A DNA stretch of 64,000 nt from Bagarius yarrelli (Eukaryota > Chordata > Actinopteri > Siluriformes > Sisoridae): assembly GCA_005784505.1 (NCBI GenBank), contig VCAZ01000048.1, forward strand, positions 1 through 64,000, in the 5' to 3' direction. A model generated the notes under the pieces. That model ran no database searches and had not been told where the DNA came from. It saw nothing but the letters and a program-made list of their open reading frames with translations. A program made the position numbers and the translations under genes. Positions within the stretch are counted from its first letter, which is position 1. Each line of letters starts with the position of its first letter. Below are positions 1 to 14,000 of the stretch, in pieces.

Positions 1-1634
1 AAATGTTTTATAATGAAAGTATTTACACTCGGTGGGTAATTTACATGCCTTTGTCGAAATAACTCTGGGGGTTAAGGGTTTAAGATGAAGGACCCATTAC
101 TGTACAAAGATCCAGGTTCAACTCCCAGTGCCACCAAGTTACCACTGCTGGGCCCCTGATCAATTCCATTACCCCCATTGCTCAGTTGTATATGAAACAA
201 ATGGAAGTTGCCTGGATAAGGGAGTCTCCAATGCTACAAATGTAAATGTAAATTTAAGCTTAGTTCTACGCTAAAAAAAATTAGTATAAGCATTTTTACA
301 CTAATTCAGTAATGTAGTTTACATACTTTATAATGCGCCATGTCGAATAAGCTGATGTTACAGCATGATATGACAGCACTTATCAGGATTCTCTCTCGAA
401 GGAATGCTATGTTTCTAATTAACAAGATACTAGCCATGCGCCTTATTTGGAAATTAGGGAGATCCATTGTGCAATCAATGCGGAGCAAACTAATTTGGTG
501 CACATATAGTTGTATCTTCAAATTTAAGCAGTCATAAAAACATGCAATTACTGTCAGAATGATCCAAACATTTTTGCACAGTTATTTTCTGTCACGAGTC
601 GTAGGGACCTGACCTGACAGAATGGGACATAAACATGAAACTTGAAAACATAACTTTATACATAAACCGATTGACCCACAACAAAGCAGACAAAGACACT
701 GAACAAGAGGTTAAATACTAACTAATAGGAAAACAATCAATAAACGAGAAACACCTGAACACATGAGGAACACATGACCAAAACAAACCAATGAAACATG
801 ACACAGAGACAGGGAGACACATGACAAGACTAAACAAAAACTTATCACATAGACTACAATATAACAAAGTCTTGTTTTAGACCGCCCTTTAGACCACCCT
901 CTAACAGTCCCTCACCCAGTAAGCCAGCGAGTCCTGACATTCTCATTTACAATATCTGTTTAACCAAATTTATTAAATATGTTTGCCCAAGGCCCGCTAG
1001 CTGGAATTTATACGTCAGCATTTTTCCTGTTTGCTGATTGGTTGATCAGAGTAAAACCATTCAGCCCAGTTCAGCAAACACTTGATATGTCTGTACACTT
1101 GAATTAGAATTTTTACGCCACAATTCTTAGTTCTTAGTAATAACGATCTATTATCAAAGGCTACGCGAGATCTTTTTTTCCTCAACCATTTTAATGATGG
1201 TATTTCATTTCTAGAAAGATAATGCTCTCTATTTAAAGACTCATGCATCCCTTCATTTTCTTGCTCTAGTTTCCCATGAAACGCCTTTGTGTTTTCTATC
1301 TCTTCTGCTTATCATGAAGTGCAATTTTGGTCCTTCTAGCTCTTGTAGGATATTCGTATATTGTTTAGGATATTCTGTATATATCCATACTAGATCAGCC
1401 TCAAGGAGTCTCGGTGCATTTGTGTCGTTATAGTGCCCACTTTTTTCTTTGTTTTATGGAGAATAGACTGTTCTAGTCTACAGCATTTTCTCATTTGTTA
1501 TTATTTATAGAATCCGTTTTCCTAGTGCAGTTGTTGAATTCTATTTTATTTTCAACATCATAAACACCTCAAAATTGCAGGTAATACGTCTTTATACATT
1601 GTTCTCTCACTCATTTTTTTCTTTTGTTTAGTCT
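1..1634. other. kcnh7 intron (5' partial) with degraded SINE
   Basis: Intronic sequence upstream of the first kcnh7 exon visible here. Positions about 64-252 hold a degraded plus-strand tRNA-headed SINE: 'ccaggttcaactcccagtgcc', 'ctgctgggcccctga', 'tgctcagttgtat' and a 'ggataagggagtct' tail are recognisable. Positions about 597-930 look like part of an interspersed repeat (A-rich, ending in 'ccctcacccagtaagccagcg') that I could not name. I see no exon in the rest. The kcnh7 exons for the PAS domain must lie outside the window. Confidence 0.5.
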
Positions 1635-2051
1635 AGAGAGAGGAAATTCTTTAGGTTCCGCCTGCCTTCCCTGAACTTTTATTTTCCGCAAACAATCTTG
1701 CCCCAGGAAGATCCGGATACTGTGATGGTGACTCTCCAAAAGCCAGCAATGACTCTGTGCCGATGAGGGCTCCAGTCTTCACCAAGTACATCTGTATTCC
1801 TGCTGATGTCAATGACACACAGGCTCTTATCACTCCAGTCCCCACTCATCGCCAATAGTGTCTCTGGACCACTCGACCATTCATCTCCCAACAACTCTGG
1901 GACCGTCCAAGCCTGTCGCAGGCCCAGTCCACTACCTGTCTGGCACGTCCGCGCTAAAGACAGTGTGTGTAGCGAAACAGCCTCAGCCGTGCATGATATT
2001 GAAGGCTCTCTCCACTCCAAGCGCCTGTTGAGGGATCGGCACCTAGTGAAG
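1635..2051 (+). CDS. kcnh7: kcnh7 exon: cytoplasmic linker after PAS domain, frame broken
   Basis: Reads [12 protein letters not shown]...LPQEDPDTV, then shifts frame near 1712 to [12 protein letters not shown]...DTQALI, then shifts again near 1840 to [17 protein letters not shown] and onward to SAVHDIEG...LLRDRH before the donor 'aag|gtaata' at 2051. The pieces follow the human KCNH7 N-terminal linker in order, which identifies the exon. At least two frame changes, probably more, interrupt it. The 5' boundary is approximate because the acceptor is unclear. Confidence 0.8.
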
Positions 2052-5000
2052 GTAATAACCCACCATACTTGTTTCTACTATTGTGTAAAAAGATTTTGTT
2101 GGAAGATTTGTCTTTTGAAAAAAAAGTTAGTACCCTGAAAAGAAATCTCTGTCAGTTTTGGCACCAACAAAAAAAACTGTTGCTAGTGTGCAGACACACA
2201 TCAAAAGTGATATTCAGCAATTTTACATTTGTACATGGTCAAACGTGAAAACCATGTAAAGACAATATTTTTCTAGTAAAATTTATATAATATAGTATAG
2301 ATACACATATAGTTTAAGATATACTATAGTGTGTATCTCATTAAATTATTTCTGTGTCAAGTGCAAGGAACTTATTCGGATTAGAAATATTGAAGCAAGA
2401 AAATCATCAATTTAAATTGTATTAATTTAGTCTAAAAGTATTAAAGTCTTAAAATATCCTAAAATCTAATAGTTTAAATAGCTTACCCTTAATAAATCAA
2501 GCTATACAATTATCCCCAAACAAAACCACAAAGAATTTAGACTTCAAATTATTTCTTTGATGCTCATTATGTTCTCCTGCGTTCAGACCATGGCCGCAGT
2601 GTTAAAGGTAACGAGTGTTATGATTGACGGCTTACAGCCTGGATCTGGTGCATGTTTTATTGGACAGTCATTGTCTAATTCTGTTCTGGTGTATCAACTT
2701 TTTTAACATTTCGTCAAAGGAGTGTCTGATTCTTCTCTTTTACTGATCTACGGATTAAAAACAATGATGGTTGCTTAGCATGATACTACTTCCTAAAACA
2801 TAATCCTCCGACGTATCTTCATACAGTACATGAGACAGTCTGAGCAATGAGAAGGAATCGAGGGTCTGGCTGTGTTCAGATGTAATTTTATTATGGTGCA
2901 GAAGAAGTCTGGGTGATATCTGAAGTTAACTTGACTCTAATAGATATTTTCTCTTAGCCAGATTTGATTAGTAAAGACTCTTCCCACTCTTACTTCCTTG
3001 CATGAAACTGATCTGACAGATATCATTCCTACAGCACTGAAAGGGTTGTATATCTGTTTAAATCTGTTGCCAGAACCAATAATCTCTTGAAGCATTGGAA
3101 TACTGCCTGTTCTCAAACGTGTTGTGTAGTGCAATTTTCTTCTATAGATTTTCAAATCCCATTAAACATTCGTTCATTTAATAGTCGTTCATTTAAAAGG
3201 TCTTTTAACACGTGTATCCTTCAAATGAGTTCTATCTCATTTCTAATTGCTTTGCTTTAACTGGTTTCTGCATCATCTTCTGATCATCATGTCCTTTTAA
3301 CCATCTTAAATCCAGCCTGCTGAGCTCTACCTCAGACTCCAACCTGAACATACACTACAATTAAAAGATCCCTCTTATCGCGCTTAACTTCTCGGAAACT
3401 AACAACGACAAAAGAGCTCCCCACCTCCTTCCTCGGAGAAGCCTACATTGCACAAAAGTTAAAGACCGCACACACAATGTCACTGAGAAAGTAACGCATG
3501 TGAGAAACTGTTGTTTGGTTTGTGTACTTCAACAGCTCAGTCGGTTATATACAGCTGGCAACTTTGTCACACTAAAAACAATTATTTAAAAAAAAATATT
3601 TTTTATCATTTAAGCTATTTCTGAATAATATTAAGTTACAGTTTAATGCTATCAAAACTGACCAACTGAAAGATAAGGTGCTGAAAAAGTGTTGGCTATA
3701 AAATGATATTTATATCAGTTTAGCAATCTTTTATCTCTAACAGCTCCTGATGATTTTTCTGCCATGTAAAAGTATCTCAATGTTAATCGGCGCAGAACCT
3801 ATTGGTAGATCAGGGACATAGATTTCATATTTCCACCTCTGTAATTATTACCTCATAGCCTTATTTATTACACTGCTATTTATTGTAAATAAGCCACTTA
3901 TGCACTTCTGGTCAGATGCTAAACGAATTTTATTGGCTCTGTACATTACTTACACAATGACAATAAAATTAATCTAATCTAATATAGGGCTACTGCAAAT
4001 AGCTATATAATGTCACACCCACAGAATGGACCTTTCCCCAACCCACCCATTTTTTTTGGTATTATTTAGAAATGTCATTGACTCTGATGTCATTAGTCTT
4101 TTCTCCTGTTACAAAATTGCACGCAGAGATTTACAGACTATGTTGCCTTCTATTGCACTCTCTTTGACAATGTATATCAAAATATATCAAAACTCATCGA
4201 GACAAAGAGGGCCTTTATTACTGCTACACACAAATATACGCCTAATATTGGTACAACAGTGTTCAATAGAACTGTGCAGCCCTAATGTGTTGGAACATGT
4301 CTTCCTTTCAGTTTTAGCTTCGATCTTGTCTCAGTATAGCTTGAAACTTGATTTAGGTCCCTCACAGATATCTCCGATACGCTTTAGGCCAGATAAGTGG
4401 TAAAAGTTCCTTCTGTTAACCCACTCATTTTGTGACTAAGGGCAGTAAATGCTATTCTCTTCCATATGTATCGGGGCTTAAAACTAAATGTGAGATGAAA
4501 TAAAAACACAAAAACAACATATCCAAATACTATATATTCCATAAAAGCCAACCCCTGCTTGGCATTAGATTTAGTCATCTGGATTTCAGCTTTGATATTC
4601 TTCCTTACCTACTCTGACCATCTGCATGTGTGAGAGGCATATAAGTAAAATAGCTCTATTTATCAACCCTTGCTGAAATACAGTAAAATACAGAAGCCTG
4701 AGGAGGAATCATAAACAAGCTCTTTGGCAATGATGTTGGCAATAATAATAATTTATTATTCGGGTCGATGCCTCATTTGTTGTTTGTCTATGTATTTGTG
4801 AATGTGCTGCGGGTCTTATATGCTTAGGGCTAGTTACAGTCACACACTTCTGGTTATTGTCGTTTTAGCTCCACAGTTGAACCGTCTCAATATGACATGC
4901 TTCCTTGCTGACCTTGTAAATCTGAATGTTGGACTGGAAAATAAGTGCAAATCTTAATGCCTTGGAGGTAACATTAAATTGATGCTTATCTGGCAAAAAA

Positions 5001-8000
5001 ATGGAAAACTTTCACTTTTTCTGACATGAAGAAATCCGGAATAATACTTCACTTATTTTGTGCATTGTCAGTCGTCATTTGATAATATTTGTGGGGAAGT
5101 GTAGCTCAGTGGTTAATATGTGGACTGCTAATTGGTGGCTGGAATTGAACCCTATCTGTAGTTATCACTGCTGGGCCTTTGATCACGGCTCTAAACCCTA
5201 ATTGCTCAGTTATATAAAAGAGATAAATTGATTGCTCTGAAAAGGGTGTCTGCCAAATCCAAAATATAAATGAAGATTGTGCCAACTCTGGAATATAATC
5301 CTAACAAATCCAGCAAATCAGTGTTCTTTCGTGCTTGTCTTTTGCCTTTTTATATATATATATATATATCTATATATATATATATATATATATATACAAC
5401 ACCCATTATGGAGCATTTACCCATAATTCCTCCTGATGGAGGAATAATAATTTCCATCCATAATGCCAATGCATTGATGCCATATGCAAATAGGACCATT
5501 TGCATTGATGAATTAGATAATCCAGAGTCATCCCATGGAAATCCCAATCCATGTCTTTCCATGCCAAGCTAAACTTTAGCTTTGCTTCTATAAAATGTAT
5601 TATTATTTTCTATTTTTTTCCTTGAGCAAAAAAAAAAAACTTGGCACTTTCTGATGAGTTGAAATTCCTGATGCAATATAAATCTTATCCGAAGCTCTAC
5701 TGGATGCACCTATATATAGCAGTTTAAAATACATAGCTTCGGAAATAGGAACGATAGCTGTGCCTCTATCTTTATTCTCACTTTTTTTCAAATTATATAT
5801 GAGCATAAAATAAGTAAAATTTACATGTACGTTCCTTAGTCGTTCTTATATTGATAGTAAAAGTAACACCGTCCGACTTTCAATATCTTTTCGGTTTGGA
5901 ACTATTGGCTCACATTTGGAATTTTCTGTTCATTAATTATGTATTCATCTTCAAATCAAAGTCACTGGAAAATACGTCGCACACATTTGCTATGCTAAAT
6001 TTCTTTGTATTGAATGACACAGTTTGCATATAGCCAGTATTGATAGCTACATTTCACAATTCGATTTTAGTTTGTAGTGTTCTTTTTTATTTAATTACAT
6101 AAAATATTTTTTGGTTTTTCCTCTTTCCAGGTGTTGTCATTAGGTGCAGATGTATTACCAAGTACAAGCTTCAACTACACGCATTGACAATTCACCATTC
6201 TACACTACAGTCCATTTAAGGCCATGTGGGACTGGCTATTCTGCTTCTTGTATTACACAGCCTCTTTACCCGTACTCTGGGGCCGCCTTCCTACTGAACT
6301 ATCGAGAGGAACAGAAGAGGAGATTGTGTGGCTACTCCTGCAGTCCCCTTAACGTGTTGACCTAATGGTGGACATCATTTCATCTCGATATCCTAATAAA
6401 CTTTCGCACAACTTATGTAAATCTAATGAGGATGTCGTGGTCCCCAGGAAGATTGCTGTGCACTATTTTAAGCTGGTTTCTTCTAGACATGGTGGCTGCC
6501 AGTCCCTTTGACTTGCTCATCTTTGGATCAGGTCAGATGAGTAATGTTCATTGTAAGTCATAGCCATAAATCACTTCTGAGGAAATATATACTTTAGTTT
6601 TAAATCTGTCATCATTTTTTTTTATTCTATCATAATAAAAAAATTAACTTTGAAAAAGGGTGGGAACCCCTGTACATTTTACCTCTATAATTTAGGCTTT
6701 TTTCTTTCTTTAAAGATAAAACAACATAAATAACATTATCACAGTTTTTACTCTCCAGCAATGTTTATTGACGTTGTAATATTATCATGATATAAAGAAC
6801 GAAATTAGGAAAGAGTTTTAATTTGGTGCAAATTCCATTATATTCTAAACTAAGCATGATATCGTAGTTTCCCGACATAAAATGGTTTTTGTACAGTCAT
6901 GAGAAAAGGATGCTATTTACTTAATTGATTAGCCCTGAGCAATGTAGTGAATGTGTGGAGCTGTGGATTGAACATTTCTCCATTTTTTGTTTTGTGAGCA
7001 AACTATTAGAGAAATAACAGGTCCTGGACAATGCTGGTCCTTTGTCAGCATTGCTGTGCAAGCTGCTACACCTCCTTATTAGGAAACACCTGCATAATGA
7101 TTTCATGCATTGAGTCAAGTGGCACGCCACTAAGATGTCTTTTTATTGATTTACCATTGACTTTTTCTTGTATCTATTGAAAAGAGATCCATGTAACCCT
7201 ACTCCAAAGAGTGAGATAGATAAGCATAGTGTAACCAAAAGGAACATTGCCTCTGGTGTGTATATTGTGCTGGATAGTGTGCTGCTGTTACCCTATCCCA
7301 GTCTATCCCAGTAATGAAATAGACTCAAATAACCAATTTAAAGTGGTCGACGTCAATATAGCCCATTAGGTTGAACAGTTTATGTTTGTCTGCCTTGTGT
7401 TGTGTTTTTATGCTGTGGTAGAGGCAGATGCAGTCTGTGGTCGGTATGTTGCTTTTTGTACATTACAGCAAGACCATGGCAGTTGGCGTAGGACATGTCT
7501 ATTCACAGATTTACATGAATTAATTTACAGTCCCTAGCCTTCTCCTAAACCTTATTTGGCACTGCTTCCAAAAAATGTCTGGTTTATCCACGCATATTAA
7601 TCCCGCTTTATTTATTTTATGTTTTTTACACTTTTGAAAACCTAGACGTTTCAAGGCATACATTTTGTACCTATGTGCAATCGTACTGTAACACATTTTT
7701 TATGCTTAGTAGAATTAGAAGCTGCAGCCATTTCTCTTCTCAGTTTGCTGTTGGAACTTGTGATAATAATTGTCCACACAATCATTTGTTAAGAAGAAAG
7801 ATAATAAGATAAGATAAGATAAGAAGGTACAATAACATACAATATCTCAAAATAAAATAAGATAAGATACAAGGTAAGACAAGATAAGATAACTTTGTTA
7901 AGTCTGAAGAAAATCTTTTGCCAAGCATGCTATATATATACAAAATAAAAAACTTACACAAATTAGACATAGCATGACTACGTCTTACTTTTTTATTTAT

Positions 8001-11000
8001 AGTGTACTTCCTTTTTATTTCTTTACACATATTACTATCTGTTTCAGCTAATCATAATTCTTCTTGCTTATTTGCCTAAACTAGTGTTTATCTAAGACAA
8101 AATATAAAACTATTTTATATAGATATTAGATAAAGATATTTAAAGATATTTGCTAACACAGTGTTACCATAAATGTACCGGCAGTCATATTGTTTTATTT
8201 TACTTATATAATACCCCCGCACAGGTGTTCCCTTCGCAGAGCACCATTTAATTGACGGAATAAATGATACTCTGTCAGGGGCAGCTAAAATGTTGCAGGA
8301 GTCTGTTATATATGATACCAAACATTGTGTAAACACCAAGGGGTTATTTTCAGGGTTAATAAAATAAAAAAAAAATCTTTATACCATTGGAATTATGGTT
8401 TTTTCCCCTGTCATCAATACTACCGCCAATTAAAAAGGCATGAAAGCATATTCTCTTGCCACATTCTCATTGCTTTCCTTCAGTAGCCAGGGTGGATGGC
8501 TTTCACTGGTAAAGTCTGTAACTTGTTGTATAATGCTAGAATTACACATCATTATAAACTCAACACTAATAAAACATTTGTTTAAAGCATCACTGATGAA
8601 ATGTTCTTCATAGATAAGAGGCAAGCCAAATTAGTCTTCAAAATTAATGCTTTTAATTTACCTTTTGCAAATTGTGTGTTGGTTGATGCAAAGCCACTCA
8701 TGTAATCAGTGCCATTTTCTACTATACAGTTCTAAACTAATTTATTCCCTAAACTTTGATATATAACTTTAGATATTTTAGCCTTCACTATATATTATCT
8801 ACGTTAATATTTTAAGTCTGATTAATAAATTTGCGAAAGTAAAAAATAAATTTTGTAAAAAACTTCGGTCTTTAATACATAAACAGCATCATAGAACTTG
8901 ATAAATATACAAACAAAGTATTGGGCTAAAGGTTATGGAATGGAAGTGACATTTAGGTGTATTTTACCAAAATAAAATTTTGCCATAATTCAGCCCCATA
9001 CCTTCAGTTGCAATCACTGAAAAAATTTATTGTGATTGTATTTTAGGTTCTATAACCTGGTATCTTGTTTTTTTTTTTAGACAACACCTGATTGGTCGGT
9101 TAAAAACAGCCCGCTGCTGATATTAGTCCGGGTGGCTCGGAAGCTGGACCGCTACTCTGAGTATGGAGCAGCAGTGCTTATGCGTCTTATGTGCATCTCG
9201 CCTTATTCCCATTGGCTGGCCGTATCTGGTATGCCATCGGCAACGTAGAGAATCCTTATCTGAGCACAAGATGGTTGGTTGGATAATCTCGAGTGTCTAT
9301 TGGAACGTTACAACTACAGTGACCCCAACTCTGGACCCTCTATTAAGGACAGTATGTTCTGCTTTGTATTTCACATTCAGCAGTCTACCAGCGTGGGCTT
9401 GGCAATGTCTCACCAAATACCAACTCAGAGAAGATCTTTTCTATCTGTGTCATGCTATTGCTGTAAGTCTTAGCTGTTTTAAATTCAGCTACACAGCAAT
9501 TCATGCCATGTTAATTGTCTATATAAAAAAGTCTACCACAAAACGAGGTTATTTGGGAGTTTAATTAATCTCAGACAACGTGACACAGTAGTGTGTGTGT
9601 TGATAGTACAAGTTTATCTGTGTATCGTGTTGCTTTGGTTTTTAAACACCAATACACAATGAGTTAGAGAACAGTCTGACACAAAAATACCCAGGCGGCA
9701 TTAATTTTGTGATAAATGCTGACAATGATGAATGCTGGATGATTGTATTAAATGGCCTCAAAAAGGAGAGCTATAGTGCTTAATTGCACAGTTAGAAGTA
9801 AGAGTCTTCTGGATGTCTTAAAATATAGCATTAGGACTGCAAAAGATTGTATTAAATGTTTAAAATGTTCAATTTTACATAATATTTGCATGGTAAAGTT
9901 ACATTTACTTTAGGCATTTGGTAGATGCCTTAATCAGATCGACTTACATTTATCTATTTATACAACTAAGCAGGGGGTTGAGGCCTTGTTTAGGGGCCCA
10001 CGTGGCAGCTTGGTATGCTGGGATTAAACCCTGATATTCCTTCAGCAGTCCAACGTTTTAATCACTGTGCTACCAATTTTACCTGGATATGGTAGATCAT
10101 TGGTTCCAATCCCAGACCAGCAACTGTCATGTCGGGCCCCTAAGAAAGGCCCTTAAGCCTCCGTGCTCAGTTGGATCAAAAAATCAGATATAGACGGATC
10201 TCCATAGTAGGTGTTAGACAAAATGCCAGAAATGTCAATGAATACATACTTGAGAAAAAAAATGTTACGGAAACCCATGGCCCACACCACAAATTTGAGA
10301 GGACACAATTTTTTAACAATGTATAACAGTAGTGTGTTAAACTTATCATAAGCCCTTCGATTAAGTGTTGGGCCAATTTAGTAAAAATTCATTTGTTAAA
10401 GGACTAATTAGAAATTATGTATGGTTAAATGGTCAGTTTACCATGTCAGCAAATGAAATAAAAAAGCAAAATTTGCCTACAGGCCTAACAGCTGTAATCT
10501 GTATTATAAATGTAGAGTCTATTACTAATAGCCAATTGTACTGATTTTTTCTATTTGTTTCTCTCATGCTTTTTGATTGTTTCCTTGAACTTGCCTATCT
10601 TTTTGTCCTCCGTACTCTAATGTATGCCAGCATCTTGGAATGTCTCTGCCATCATCAGCGGCTATACTCAGGAACAGCACGTATCACACCCAGATGCTGC
10701 GTGTGAAAGAGTTATTCGCTTCCACCAATTCCACCCGCTCAGCAGAGCTGGAAGAGTATTTTCACATTCTTGGACTACACCAATGGCATCGACTGAACAT
10801 GTGCGTTTGTATGATGAAACGGGGAAGGCATAAAAATCTGGCTCTGATCTTCTTAGACATGTTATAATCTAAGTGAAATGTGTTCAGAATGAGTGCAACA
10901 CCTGTCTCTCTTCATTTTGCTCATACGATGGAATGACTTCATCACGCTGGATCAGGAGGTACTTATATCAAAATATATATATAAAAAAAAGAGAATTCTT

Positions 11001-14000
11001 CTTTACCATTTTCATTCATCTCTCCTGCTTGTTATGTGCAAACTTTCCCTTACAGCACTTTTCATCTACTTAATTATTATTTTTAATAAAAATTCCATTC
11101 CAGCTTTGCATCTGCTTGATATTTATTACGAAAATTTTTTTTTTTGTCTAAAGGGTAAGGTTATATTAACAATACATAAATAATCATGCACCAACAAACA
11201 CTAAAGATTAGTCACCTTACAGCAACATGAGAGTATCCTCCCCACCTGTTGCCCCAAACAAGCACTACATATTCCTTTACTGAAGTATTACAAAAGACCA
11301 AACCTGTAACGGCATGACAGTGCCTCTGTGCACAAAGCCCCAGAAGTGTATAAAAAACTGTTTCCAATGTTGGTGGTAAAAGAACTCAGTGTCCAGCAAA
11401 GAGTCTAGCTTCTACACATACCAGAATGCAGATTTTACCTGAGAACAATAATGCCTGAACTCACTCATTCTAATGTGGCTAAATAATCAAATTTACAAAA
11501 CAGCCAAACTTTAAGATTAATATAGGAATAAAAGTAAAAATAATCTGTTCTAAAAAGCTATGGAAGTTTGAACTTTATTTTGTTTAGTGTAGCTTTCTTT
11601 AAAATTAGCTAGTGACAAATTATACTATGTGTGAGTTTAATAAATTCATGCCCATTTCTCTATGTCCTAACCCACATGGAGGAATCAGTACAGTTTTAAT
11701 TTAGCCAACAATTAGCATAGAATAAAAAAAATTTTCTTAAAATCATTTCTAGTTGTTTAGACTGTTCGTTAGAGTTTATAGTTGTTTAAACATGTTGATG
11801 TAGTTTAGTCCTACATGTTAATTAATAATAAGCGAAGATGCTCTTTGTTACCATGAATTTGTAACTTATATTGTAGTTTGGTTAGCTCATTATTTATTCT
11901 TCTGGTGCATACTTATTCGTTAATGTTACCGTAAAGAATTACCTCCTGAAGATCGTGTAAGCGCTTGTGGAAAAAGCAACAAACATTTTGAATTCTATAG
12001 ATGCTTCAGCAGGTTATGTTACCAGGTTATGTTTATCAGTGCCAAACGATTTTTTTTCCCCCAAGATTGCATTTCATGTTCATCTTTATCTTTTTCTTAT
12101 TTCTTGTGATGGATGTCTATCACGGTAGTAATCTCAGCACAGTAAATGCACTACTCTACTACTTATAATGTTTATGTAATATCAATTTAATAATGTTTTC
12201 AAAATTGTAAATAGAAAGGGGAAAAAAACTGTCATGCGCCTGGATATCAATACGTAGCTATTGGATGTTTCTTACAAAAAAAATGCAGTGTAATAAAAAA
12301 TGTGTGTTTAACATTTTATTTAAAAATTGCCTTTTTGGGCTCAACATATTGTCTTTATTGTTTTTGTATCTTTATCTCTAGGTTTTTAGGGCTTTCCAGA
12401 ATGCTTACAGCAGATACTGTCTCCATCTAACGGATCCTACTGCAGACTGTAAGCCTTCCGTGGGGCCACAAAGGCTGCTTGCGTGCCCTAGCCATGCGCT
12501 TTAAGACACCCACCTCCACCAGGAGACACGCTGGTTCCTGTGGAGTGTCCTTACAGCGCTTTACTTTCTGTCTCGAGGTTCCATAGAGATTCTAAAAGAT
12601 GACATTGTAGTGGCCATTTTAGGTAATTTTGCCTCTAAGTGTGTTAGAAACTATCATTTTTTTAGAAAAATGCCTGGTTATTGCACTGTAATCAAATCTG
12701 TAAATTGATAATGCAACCCCTTGTTATGTGTGAATAGACCCTGTCTCTTTCTATCCTCATACTCCGCGTTCATTTAGAATAGCGTATTGTCTCAATTTAT
12801 GGTGACTACGATAACATGTTCTCGTATTGCACCATCATGTCTGAGGTCAATATGTGTCTGACAAAGCACTTTTGGATTGTTTTATTAGTCTGGGGCTAAA
12901 AGCAGGAATCTCATTATTCAGAAGCGTTGATGGTGTCAATATTGATTTGTCTGTCTCAGTTTTCTTATAATGCACAGGCTTAGAATGGCGGCAATACATT
13001 TCAAAGGTTTTGGTTCGCATAATGTTAGCTTGTGTACTGTTTACTTCTTTAACAATAACAACTACAATCGATCTAACTGGTTTGGGTCAGGAAGACATTA
13101 AAGAGATAAGAGCAACTTATAATACTAATAATAATGTTGCCTAAAATACGTCGACTATACAAGGAGGAGTTAAAATAGGGGTGGGAGACGGAGAGAAAAT
13201 ATATAATTACGTGTAGTAAATATTATTTTATTAATGCTATAATAAAGTTTTTGTCATGTTGTTATTGGTAATATATAATATATGGTATATATTTAATATC
13301 AGTTTCACACTTAAAAACTCATTATGGCAAAAAAATATAAAATTATACTTTATATTTAAATTATATTATATGCAATTTTTATAATAAGCTGTCATTTTAA
13401 ATACATTTTAATTTGGCTGGCCTTGATTTAATTACTGTGGCTTTGACATTTCAGTCATTTCTCTGCTAAATTAGGTCTAGTTTAATTCCCTGGGTTCCAT
13501 GATTGAGATTCCTTCGTATGTAATAACTTTGTCCCATAATTAAGTAAAAGCTTACACTGGCGGTCAGCATATCAAAATGCCTGCCATAATGGAACAGGCA
13601 GTGTCCTTAAAAATGAATAAAATATAAATATCTAATAAATAAATTAGCCCGAAATCGGCTCAAAACTATATACACTATCGGTTGTTTAAATAAACTGTCT
13701 AATAAAAATGTATTAAATATCAATAGTTTACAATATCAGACATTAATAACAATATATTAACACATGGACCTGCTGTTATCTACGTAAACATGCTCTATTC
13801 ATTTCCAAGTCTTTAAAATAGACCAAAAATGTACACAGTTATTTGAGGAAACATTATAAAACACTTTTTAACTATTAGCTTTTATTAACTCTGGATAAAG
13901 TCCAGGATGAAGATGTTACTGAAGATGAATTGATTTATAATAAAGTGTTGTTTGTACTGAATACAAAGTGGCTAATTAGTAAAAAAAAAAAAAAACGGAA

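Noticed and set aside
5093..5165. tRNA genes at SINE heads (also 14995, 16811, 44979, 45389, 48236)
   Set aside because: They have box A/B-like blocks but continue into SINE bodies with shared tails and lack a foldable mature tRNA.
7797..7895. CRISPR-like spaced repeat
   Set aside because: It is a simple (aagat)n microsatellite in vertebrate DNA, with no unique spacers.
1635..12622. kcnh7 as a true pseudogene
   Set aside because: The damage is almost only one-base deletions with residues otherwise conserved, and the 3' exons are intact. Sequence error explains this better.
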